Shown here: piece by piece, positions 10,111 through 16,581 of the stretch
Numbering within the stretch: the stretch's first letter is position 1
Layout: each line of letters begins with the position of its first letter
Source: Chloroflexota bacterium
GTDB taxonomy: Bacteria > Chloroflexota > Anaerolineae > Anaerolineales > Villigracilaceae
Direction of reading: 5' to 3'
Assembly: GCA_016219545.1 (NCBI GenBank)
Contig: JACRMH010000040.1
Location: 1-38,889 of the forward strand
DNA length: 38,889 nucleotides
Notes under the pieces: model-generated
The model's input: only the letters and a program-made list of their open reading frames with translations
What the model was told of the DNA's origin: nothing
Databases searched by the model: none
Position numbers and translations under genes: made by a program

Positions 10111-10739
10111 TGTTCGGTAAAAGAACCCTCCTCTTTCTTCTTTCATCTTTCATCATCTTCTCCTGCACCCCCGCAGCGCAAGTTCCGCAGGAAGTTGTAA
10201 ACGTTTATGCCACTTCTGCGGCGCAACCCTGGTTGACTGAACTCTATTCCTGCGCGGGGAAGGTGTCGGTGGCGTTGAATGTCACTGCTGATGAACCTGA
10301 TATTTTTCTCCGCATTGGTGAGCCCGAGACCATGGTTTCTCCCGTTTATAAAATTGACGAGGAGGAAATTTTGATCGTGACCAATCGCGAAAGTTCCATC
10401 CAGAATTTGACTCTTCAAGAAGCGCAGGACTTGTTTGCGCTGGGTGACCCTTCTGCCCAGGTGTGGGTATATGCCTCAGGGGAGGACCTGCAAATTGTGT
10501 TTGACCAGCTCGTGATGAAAGGACGAAGCGTCACATCTCTCGCTAAATTGGCGGCCAGCCCCCAGCAAATGTCCGACTTATTAAATGCGGAAAAAGATGC
10601 GGTTGGAATCCTCACAAAACACTGGAAAGCTGGTATGGTGCGTGAAGCTTTTTCGGCAGGCTTTGTGCCCGTCCTGGCGGTCACAAAGGAAGGACCGCAA
10701 GGGGTGGTGTTGAATTTGATCTCCTGTTTGCAGAAATAG
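10110..10739 (+). CDS. Lipoprotein with PstS-like (PBP) domain
   Basis: 209 residues from the ATG at 10110 that overlaps the uppP stop. A type II signal peptide ends in the lipobox FIIFSC, with C19 as the lipidated residue. The mature part resembles the phosphate-binding PBP-like domain: an early VNVYATSAAQPWL strand, KIDEEEILIVTN, NLTLQEAQDLFALGD, QVWVYASGEDLQ and the late VGILTKHW. It is shorter than full periplasmic binding proteins and has no transporter genes beside it. Role unknown; an extracytoplasmic sensor or binding lipoprotein is possible. Closed by a strong terminator. Confidence 0.78.
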   Translation: MFGKRTLLFLLSSFIIFSCTPAAQVPQEVVNVYATSAAQPWLTELYSCAGKVSVALNVTADEPDIFLRIGEPETMVSPVYKIDEEEILIVTNRESSIQNLTLQEAQDLFALGDPSAQVWVYASGEDLQIVFDQLVMKGRSVTSLAKLAASPQQMSDLLNAEKDAVGILTKHWKAGMVREAFSAGFVPVLAVTKEGPQGVVLNLISCLQK

Positions 10740-10740
10740 C

Positions 10741-10770
10741 AAAAGCCTGTCCATTGTGACAGGCTTTTTT
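10741..10770 (+). terminator. Rho-independent terminator after the uppP unit
   Basis: AAAAGCCTGTC and GACAGGCTTTT pair around CATTGT and run into six T residues. Confidence 0.95.
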
Positions 10771-10777
10771 GATTCAC

Positions 10778-10806
10778 TTGACAAGTACCAATGGGTGGAG
10801 TATTAT
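10778..10806 (+). promoter_or_regulatory. Sigma-70 promoter of the membrane protein/regulator operon
   Basis: TTGACA at 10778-10783 and TATTAT at 10801-10806, exactly 17 bp apart. It is one of the best promoters in the window. Confidence 0.85.
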
Positions 10807-10819
10807 GTGTGTAAATAGG

Positions 10820-10840
10820 TTTGTAGTACAAACTAGTTTG
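10820..10840. promoter_or_regulatory. Overlapping palindromic operator
   Basis: TTTGTA-G-TACAAA (10820-10832) and CAAACTAGTTTG (10829-10840) are two perfect palindromes sharing four bases, placed just downstream of the -10 box. They are a likely binding site for the winged-helix regulator encoded in the same operon, which would give autorepression. Confidence 0.7.
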
Positions 10841-10856
10841 CAAAAAGGAGAAAGCC

Positions 10857-11495
10857 ATGAAAGACGAAACTTCCCAAGTTGAACAGCGGGTGAAGCGCTA
10901 CTGGTACAGTGACGGGATCGGCGAACTGATGGGCGGTGGTATGTTCTTCCTGCTGGCAGTTTACTTCTCGCTGCAGCAATATCTTGGTGACCGTTCCCTC
11001 GTTGGCGGAATGCTGCAGGCGGGTTTTATTCTGTTCCTGATCGGCGGCGTGTTTGTTGGAAGGCGCGTGATCAATATAGTGAAAACTCGTATTACCTATC
11101 CGCGCACTGGTTATGTTGAATATCGCACGAACAACAAGAATGCAAACTTGATGCGCCTCCTTTCGTTCGGTGTAGCCATGACCGTGGCGATGGTGTCGGT
11201 CTTTGTTGTCCGCAGGTTTGACAGCATCGACGCCATGGTCGCAGTGACAGGCGTGCTGGTGGCGGTCATTTTTACGGTGAAGCAGGGATTAACTTCCGGC
11301 GTGGGGAGATTCTACTTTTTGAGCGCGACGTCGCTGGTACTTGGCGGTCTTTTGTCGATGAGTGGATTCGCCCGTGGATATAACCTTGGACTATTTTATG
11401 GGTTGATGGGGATTGCATTGGCAATTTCAGGCGGGCTGACCTTGAGACGTTACCTGCAAGAAAACCCAATGCCAACGGAGGCCGTGAATGAGTGA
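10857..11495 (+). CDS. Multi-pass membrane protein
   Basis: 212 residues with about five or six hydrophobic helices (GGGMFFLLAVYFSL, AGFILFLIGGVFVG, LLSFGVAMTVAMVSVFVV, AMVAVTGVLVAVIF, FLSATSLVLGGLLSM, LFYGLMGIALAISGG) after a charged N-terminal 25 residues. No enzymatic motif is visible. AAGGAG sits six bases before the ATG. It overlaps the next gene by 8 bp. The pairing of an integral membrane protein with a small winged-helix regulator under one palindromic operator suggests a regulated membrane response module, but function cannot be named. Confidence 0.8.
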   Translation: MKDETSQVEQRVKRYWYSDGIGELMGGGMFFLLAVYFSLQQYLGDRSLVGGMLQAGFILFLIGGVFVGRRVINIVKTRITYPRTGYVEYRTNNKNANLMRLLSFGVAMTVAMVSVFVVRRFDSIDAMVAVTGVLVAVIFTVKQGLTSGVGRFYFLSATSLVLGGLLSMSGFARGYNLGLFYGLMGIALAISGGLTLRRYLQENPMPTEAVNE

Positions 11496-11796
11496 TGATC
11501 TGCGCGGACTAAATGACCTCGACCGCCTCATCCATGAGCCTGCGCGCCTGTTGATCGTTACCATCCTCTCCGCCGCCGCAAGCGCAGACTTTCTCTTTCT
11601 TCAGCGCGAAGCAGGGTTAACGAAAGGCAACCTTTCGGCTCATTTGAGCAAGCTGGAAGAAGCGGGCTATGTCAAGATCGAAAAGACCTTTAAAGGCAAA
11701 CTTCCGCTGACAGTTTGTAAATTAACAGCAAAAGGTCAAAAGGCTTATACAGCATATCGTCAGCAGATGCAGATGTTTATGGATAAGACCGGGTAA
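11488..11796 (+). CDS. Winged-helix transcriptional regulator (HTH_34 type)
   Basis: 102 residues, a single winged-helix domain. LDRLIHEPARLLIVTIL is the opening helix, LQREAGLTKGNLSAHLSKLEEAGYVKIEK is the helix-turn-helix plus start of the wing, and TAKGQKAYTAYRQQM the dimer helix. This matches the short ArsR/MarR-like regulators of the winged-helix DNA-binding domain family PF13601. No cysteine metal site is present, so it is not a metal-sensing ArsR. Probable dimeric repressor of its own operon, acting at the overlapping palindromes at 10820-10840. Confidence 0.88.
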   Translation: MSDDLRGLNDLDRLIHEPARLLIVTILSAAASADFLFLQREAGLTKGNLSAHLSKLEEAGYVKIEKTFKGKLPLTVCKLTAKGQKAYTAYRQQMQMFMDKTG

Positions 11797-11805
11797 GGAG
11801 AAAAA

Positions 11806-12006
11806 ATGAAATCAAACAGCAGCCTCATTATCATGGCAGTCCTGTTCCTGTTATTCGCAACCGTTTCATCGGTGGTTATCTGGTCGGATGTATCTTCAGC
11901 CGCCAAGATCGGTTTCTTTGCCTTTGGATATGGCGCAGGCATACCAACTGGCGTTCTGATTTTCAGACGTCAACGTTGCGACGCTGATCAGGAGACCAGC
12001 GTCTAA
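11806..12006 (+). CDS. Small two-helix membrane protein
   Basis: 66 residues; two hydrophobic helices (LIIMAVLFLLFATVSSVVI and IGFFAFGYGAGIPTGVLIF) followed by a charged tail. AAGGAG lies six bases before the ATG and 9 bp after the regulator stop, so it is the third gene of this operon. No known family is recognised. The downstream 218 bp contain no gene. Confidence 0.65.
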   Translation: MKSNSSLIIMAVLFLLFATVSSVVIWSDVSSAAKIGFFAFGYGAGIPTGVLIFRRQRCDADQETSV

Positions 12007-12189
12007 CAAGTGCTGGCGTCGCTAAAAATAAACCGCAAAACACTATATTGAATTTAGCCTCCTGTTTGCAAGAATAAAATTCAACCGACATCCGCTCATC
12101 CGTTCGCGAAGCATCCGTTGTAAGCCAAGTGCAAATGAGAGCTTAATGTTTCGGGGGTAAAATAAGGGTCGTTTGGCGAATCTATAAGG

Positions 12190-12213
12190 GCGGTTGCCTC
12201 GGCGACCGCTTTT
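12190..12213 (+). terminator. Hairpin just before the ABC ATPase start
   Basis: GCGGTTG and GGCGACCGC pair (one G-U) and are followed by TTTTGT, only 12 bp before the ATG at 12225. It may end transcription from upstream or act as an attenuator for the ABC gene. The rest of 12007-12189 shows no gene or strong motif. Confidence 0.5.
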
Positions 12214-12224
12214 GTGTGTAAATT

Positions 12225-12959
12225 ATGACCTCTTCCATTATCGAGTTACGCAACGTATCAAAAACCTATTCCACTGCGGCGGGTGACTTTACGGCGTTAA
12301 TTAATGTCAGCATGGACATCAACGCGGGGGAGTTCCTAGGTATTATCGGCAAATCAGGCGCGGGCAAATCCACTTTGTTGAACATGATCAACGGGGTAGA
12401 CCAACTCACCAGCGGCGAAGTCATCGTCCATGCCGATAACGAAAAACTTTCCATTCACAACCTTAGCGAAGATGCACGTGCGCTTTGGCGCGGCAGGAAA
12501 ATGGGTGTGGTCTATCAGTCCTTTCAACTCTTGCCCATGCTTTCGTTGATAGACAACATCACCCTGCCCATGGATTTATCCGATAATTTTAGGGTGCGTG
12601 AATCAAAAGAGCGTGCCATGCAATTGCTTCAGCTGATGGAACTCGAAGAACACGCCAATAAACTTCCCGCCTTCATCTCCGGCGGACAGCAGCAGCGTGT
12701 TGCCATCGCGCGCGCGCTTGCGAACGACCCTCCCATTCTCGTTGCAGACGAACCCACGGGCAGCCTTGATTCCATCACCGCCGACCACATCTTTGAAGTC
12801 TTCGAACATCTCGTCCACGAGCAGGGCAAAACAATTGTCATGGTGACTCACGATGTCAGTTTGGTGAACCGCTTTTCGCGCAGCCTGACGATTGCAGATG
12901 GGGAACTGCTTTCGGATGCTGAGCCAGTTTCAAAGCCTGGCAAGAGGCGGAAGAAATGA
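12225..12959 (+). CDS. ABC transporter ATP-binding protein (MacB/LolD type)
   Basis: 244 residues, one complete nucleotide-binding domain of the type that energises FtsX-like permeases. Walker [13 protein letters not shown]-loop [16 protein letters not shown], signature [14 protein letters not shown], Walker [13 protein letters not shown] and the switch histidine in MVTHD are all intact. A lysine/arginine-rich C-terminal tail (KPGKRRKK) follows the domain. The stop overlaps the start of a second ATPase gene. There is no visible Shine-Dalgarno sequence. It is the first gene of an exporter and two-component cluster ending with a permease and a membrane-fusion lipoprotein at 22392. Confidence 0.93.
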   Translation: MTSSIIELRNVSKTYSTAAGDFTALINVSMDINAGEFLGIIGKSGAGKSTLLNMINGVDQLTSGEVIVHADNEKLSIHNLSEDARALWRGRKMGVVYQSFQLLPMLSLIDNITLPMDLSDNFRVRESKERAMQLLQLMELEEHANKLPAFISGGQQQRVAIARALANDPPILVADEPTGSLDSITADHIFEVFEHLVHEQGKTIVMVTHDVSLVNRFSRSLTIADGELLSDAEPVSKPGKRRKK

Positions 12960-14113
12960 CAGCGCGTCAATCCAAACCGGTAATTGATTCCGTCCAATTG
13001 GCAGAGTCCAACACCCAAGCCATGATCGAACTACGCAGCGTCGTCAAAAAATTTAGCAATGCGGCGGGAGAGTTCACCGTCCTCAAAGGCGTGGACCTGA
13101 CCATCAAGAGCGGCGAATTTGTTTCCATCGTTGGTAAATCGGGCAGCGGAAAATCCACGCTGTTGAATATGGTCACAGGCATTGACCATCCCACCGAAGG
13201 CAACGTGGTTGTGCATGGCACGGATATTTATACGGGCGTCACGGAGAGTCAGCGTTCCCGCTGGCGCGGAAAAAACTTGGGGATCGTCTTTCAATTCTTT
13301 CAATTACTGCCCATGTTGACCCTCCTCGAAAACGTCATGCTCCCAATGGATTATGTGGACATGTACGATTTTGATGAGCGCCCCGCAAGAGCGATGGATC
13401 TGTTGAAACTGGTGGGGCTGGAAAAATTTGCAAATAAATTGCCGGTGTTGGTCTCAACCGGACAGCAGCAACTGGCCGCCATCGCGCGCGCCATGGCCTG
13501 TGACCCGCCCTTACTGGTTGCAGATGAGCCGACAGGCAACCTCGACTCGCGTTCTGCGGATACCATCATTGAGTTGTTCCAGGGATTTGTCTCGCAAGGC
13601 AAGACCATTGTGATGGTCACGCATGATCCGTCGTTGACCTCGCGCACGCATCGAAACATTATCATCTCGGATGGCGAGTTGATTGACGAGACTGTGTCAA
13701 AGTCACTGCCGCAGTTGAGACACCGCCACATGCTGGAATTCACGAAGATCGTCCACGAGAAAATCTATCAACCGCATGCGACCATCATCTCGCGCAACGA
13801 AAGCGTGGATTATTTCTTTATGATCCGCAAAGGCGAAGTGGATGTGGTCTTGCAGGATAAGAAGAAAAAGGATTATGTGCTTTCGCGTTTGCAGGCCGGT
13901 GAATTCTTCGGCGAAATTGAATTATTGCGCGGCGGCAAGTCCATTGCCAATGTGCGCGCAGGGGAGCACCCTGTGGAAGTGCTGTCTGTTCCTCGCCAGG
14001 AATTTTTACGTGTCATCAATGAATCTCCCATCACCGCCGATGCCATCGGCAGGATCGTACAAAAGAGATTGGAAGAAAAAAAGATCGCCGATCAAAGAAC
14101 AGCGGGCAGGTAG
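12956..14113 (+). CDS. ABC ATPase fused to a cyclic-nucleotide-binding domain
   Basis: 385 residues. Residues about 22-245 are a MacB/LolD-type ATPase: Walker A IVGKSGSGKST, Q-loop VFQFFQLLPMLTLLEN, Walker [13 protein letters not shown] and MVTHD are good, but the signature reads STGQQQLAAIARA instead of [13 protein letters not shown], so activity may depend on pairing with the upstream ATPase. Residues about 260-375 form a cNMP/CAP-ED domain: RNESVDYFFMIRKGEVDVVL, LSRLQAGEFFGEIELLRGGKSIANVRAG and VLSVPRQEFLRVI. GEFFGEIELL corresponds to the phosphate-binding cassette region; the ligand-contacting arginine is not obvious. This fusion is unusual for exporters and suggests gating by a nucleotide or a recruitment role. 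Confidence 0.9.
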   Translation: MTARQSKPVIDSVQLAESNTQAMIELRSVVKKFSNAAGEFTVLKGVDLTIKSGEFVSIVGKSGSGKSTLLNMVTGIDHPTEGNVVVHGTDIYTGVTESQRSRWRGKNLGIVFQFFQLLPMLTLLENVMLPMDYVDMYDFDERPARAMDLLKLVGLEKFANKLPVLVSTGQQQLAAIARAMACDPPLLVADEPTGNLDSRSADTIIELFQGFVSQGKTIVMVTHDPSLTSRTHRNIIISDGELIDETVSKSLPQLRHRHMLEFTKIVHEKIYQPHATIISRNESVDYFFMIRKGEVDVVLQDKKKKDYVLSRLQAGEFFGEIELLRGGKSIANVRAGEHPVEVLSVPRQEFLRVINESPITADAIGRIVQKRLEEKKIADQRTAGR

Positions 14114-14152
14114 GAACCTACAACCTGTAACTTTCAACCTTCAACTTTTTAT

Positions 14153-16042
14153 ATGTCTTTTCCCCGCAAACTCCCGCAAGTACTCTTTATAGAAGACAGC
14201 AACGATTCTCGTGCGCTGGTGCGGCGTTTGCTTTCATCAAAATATGTCATCCTCGAAGCCGCCGATCCGCTGGATGGATTGCAGCTTGCCGAAGAGACTC
14301 ATCCAGACCTGATCCTGCTTGACCATAACCTGCCGCACATGTCGGGCAGGGAGGCGGCAACCCGTTTGCGGAAGATGCTGCCGAAGACGCCCATTGTCAT
14401 TGTCTCTGCGGATGTATCCACCGGCGCGCGCGAACGGGCGCTTGCATCGGGCGCGGTGGGTTTTATTGCAAAGCCCTTCGATGATGATTTTGTATCTCAA
14501 GTGGATGAATACCTCAACGGCAAAGTGGAAAAACTTGAACATGCCGAGGAACATCTGCAAGCCTACCAGCAGGAATTGGTGGAAAAGCTCGAAGGCAACA
14601 TCCGCCAGTTGAGCAGTACGGTCGAAAAGAACAAGCATTTGCTCCAACAGAATCAGCGCATGTTCTCCATGCTGGAGCGCAGACATAAATTACTTGTAAC
14701 TGCCGCGCGCGTCGGGCAGATGGTGACATCAATTCTGGGACTCGATGAGTTGTTGAAATACACGGTCGAGATCATTTGCGGGGAATTCGGTTTTTACTAT
14801 TCCGGGATATTTCTCGCTTCTGACGACCTCGAATTTGTTACTCTGCGAGCAGGTTCCGGCGAAGCTGGAAGAAAAATGCTGGCTCAGAATTTCCGCCTGC
14901 ATCTGGATGACAAGTCCATGGTGGGCAGGTCCATTTTGAAACAGGAAGCGCAAATTGCATTGGACGCGGCTGGCGAAGAGAGTCACTTTGGGAATTCATT
15001 CCTGCCCAATACCCGTTCTGAAATGGCTTTGCCTTTGATCGCCAAGTCTCATGCGCTGGGTGCGTTGAGCGTGCAAAGTGACCAACTCAATGCGTTCACC
15101 GAGGAAGATATTACGTCCCTGCAAACCATGGCGGATCAGGTTGCGATTGCGATCAACAACGCGCAGTTGATGTTACAGCTCGAAGCGGCAACTGCTGAAA
15201 TTGTCCGCACGAAAACTTTTGAAGCCATTGCCACTGCGACAGGCGAAGCCATCCATTGGGTTGGCAATAAAGCCGCTCCCATCCCCGGCAGTGTTCAACG
15301 TGTACGCGATGACCTCGTGTATCTGCTGGCACTGGCGGCTCACGCAAATGAGTCAGCGTTGAAAAACGATTCTTTAAGAGAAGCAGTTCAAACGGTCAGG
15401 GATGAAGCGCAGGCAAAAAATATTGACCTGGATCAAGTCATCGCTGAGATGTCTGCCATGAAGCCGAATCGCCTGCGGGCTTTGGTCAGCGTCGAATCGT
15501 TGATGGAAGACCTGGAGATCATCGAAAACAGCGCGGTGACGATCCTGGGCATCAAGGAAGATTTGATCGGCCCGGCCCGCCAGCGTAATGTTGCTTCTGT
15601 GAATTTGAGCGAAATGATCGCGGAGACCGTTGCGAACATGGGACTGCCCGACGGCGTGGTTGAAATGAAGTGGGCGGATAACATGCCCAATTCGTTCGTA
15701 GATGAGCGGCAGGTGGAGCAGGTCTTTAATAACCTCATCAAGAATTCGTGGGAGGCGATGTCGGAAACGCCTTCACCAAAGATTATCGTGAGCGGCGTAC
15801 GCGACCGCGACCCGAATTTTGTGCTGGTCACCGTGCAGGATAATGGACCGGGTATCCCGAAGGAAATTCAGGAAAAAATTTGGGTCTCATTTTTTACAAC
15901 CAAAGGCGGAAGCGGCGGCACGGGACTTGGGCTTTCGGCTTGTATGCAGATCGTGAATCAACACGGCGGGAGTATTTCGCTGGAGAGTGAAACTGGACAA
16001 GGCGCAAAGTTCTTCGTGCGCCTGCCTATTGAGAAAAAATAA
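14153..16042 (+). CDS. Hybrid histidine kinase REC-coiled coil-GAF-HATPase
   Basis: 629 residues, soluble. A receiver domain (about 8-125) has the acidic pair E14/D15, phospho-acceptor D57 and K107, so it looks functional. A heptad-rich stretch (about 128-180) leads to a GAF domain (about 185-340). The dimerisation region carries GEAIHWVGNK with H368, which fits H-x-x-x-N of an H-box but in an unusual sequence. The catalytic domain has the N-box NNLIKNSWEA, DNGPGIP, and FFTTKGGSGGTGLGLS. No Shine-Dalgarno sequence; the 39-bp spacer is a degenerate AACCTNNAAC tract. It is paired with the receiver gene at 16160 and the kinase at 16582, whose GAF and kinase parts are clearly homologous, and likely reports to the exporter around it. 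Confidence 0.9.
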   Translation: MSFPRKLPQVLFIEDSNDSRALVRRLLSSKYVILEAADPLDGLQLAEETHPDLILLDHNLPHMSGREAATRLRKMLPKTPIVIVSADVSTGARERALASGAVGFIAKPFDDDFVSQVDEYLNGKVEKLEHAEEHLQAYQQELVEKLEGNIRQLSSTVEKNKHLLQQNQRMFSMLERRHKLLVTAARVGQMVTSILGLDELLKYTVEIICGEFGFYYSGIFLASDDLEFVTLRAGSGEAGRKMLAQNFRLHLDDKSMVGRSILKQEAQIALDAAGEESHFGNSFLPNTRSEMALPLIAKSHALGALSVQSDQLNAFTEEDITSLQTMADQVAIAINNAQLMLQLEAATAEIVRTKTFEAIATATGEAIHWVGNKAAPIPGSVQRVRDDLVYLLALAAHANESALKNDSLREAVQTVRDEAQAKNIDLDQVIAEMSAMKPNRLRALVSVESLMEDLEIIENSAVTILGIKEDLIGPARQRNVASVNLSEMIAETVANMGLPDGVVEMKWADNMPNSFVDERQVEQVFNNLIKNSWEAMSETPSPKIIVSGVRDRDPNFVLVTVQDNGPGIPKEIQEKIWVSFFTTKGGSGGTGLGLSACMQIVNQHGGSISLESETGQGAKFFVRLPIEKK

Positions 16043-16054
16043 TTTATTAATAAT

Positions 16055-16133
16055 GTCATGCTGAGCGACAGCGAAGCATCTCGAATTTTGAAGTAGAGAT
16101 CCTCACCGCACTGCAAAGCGACATAAATGTCGC
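16055..16133. repeat. Decayed palindromic repeats between kinase and receiver genes
   Basis: Two parts. 16055-16112 begins GTCATGCTGAGCGACAGCGAAG, with ATCTC facing GAGAT and a half-matching right arm; it looks like a degraded inverted repeat. 16118-16133 is GCGACAT-AA-ATGTCGC, almost identical to the second hairpin of the element at 18663, and is followed by GCTACA, the expected outer arm, so it is a half copy of that family. Confidence 0.65.
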
Positions 16134-16159
16134 GCTACAAAAGATATTTTGGAGGTTCG

Positions 16160-16543
16160 ATGACAACTGTTCTTTTAGTGGATGATGAAAAGTTGATCCA
16201 GCGCAGTCTGGAGAAAACACTTTTGCGCGCCGGCTTTGATGTGTTGACAGCCGCAGATTGCAAAAGCGGAAGTGAAGTGTTCGTTCAAAATATCGCTGAG
16301 ATAAATATTGCAGTACTGGATTTGAATATGCCCGGTTTTGACGGGTTGCCCAAAAGCGGCGCCGGTTTCGACCTGTTGAATGATCTTAAAAAACTAAAAG
16401 CTGATCTGCCCGTGGTCATCCTCACCGCATATGATGAAGTGACCAAGGCCAAAGAAGCCGTCTCACGCGGCGCGAATGCGTTCTTTGTAAAAGGGCGCGA
16501 GCAGGGATTGGTTGAGTTGATCAGGCAGATCTTAAACGTTTGA
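16160..16543 (+). CDS. Single-domain response regulator
   Basis: 127 residues from the ATG at 16160, picked because GGAGG lies five bases upstream. A lone receiver domain: VDDE acidic cluster (D8, D9), phospho-acceptor D54 in VLDLNMPG, VVILTAYDE with the switch threonine, and FFVKG with the conserved lysine. An insertion of about seven residues (LPKSGAG) lengthens the loop after the phosphorylation site. No output domain, so it acts as a phospho-relay or by protein contact, most likely between the two flanking kinases. Its TGA lies inside a 22-bp palindrome. Confidence 0.93.
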   Translation: MTTVLLVDDEKLIQRSLEKTLLRAGFDVLTAADCKSGSEVFVQNIAEINIAVLDLNMPGFDGLPKSGAGFDLLNDLKKLKADLPVVILTAYDEVTKAKEAVSRGANAFFVKGREQGLVELIRQILNV

Positions 16544-16568
16544 ACGTTCAAACGTTGTAACGTTTTTT
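16534..16568 (+). terminator. AACGTT palindrome cluster with T-run
   Basis: The 22 bases at 16535-16556 are a perfect palindrome built from AACGTT units and include the receiver stop codon. The overlapping AAACGTT-GT-AACGTTT ends in seven T residues. It can act as an intrinsic terminator or attenuator and, as DNA, as a dyad operator between the receiver and kinase genes. Confidence 0.65.
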
Positions 16569-16581
16569 TAAAGAGGTAACC

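Noticed and set aside
12007..12189. Possible small gene or RNA in the spacer before the ABC cluster
   Set aside because: No ORF with a ribosome-binding site and no recognisable RNA motif apart from the hairpin at 12190.
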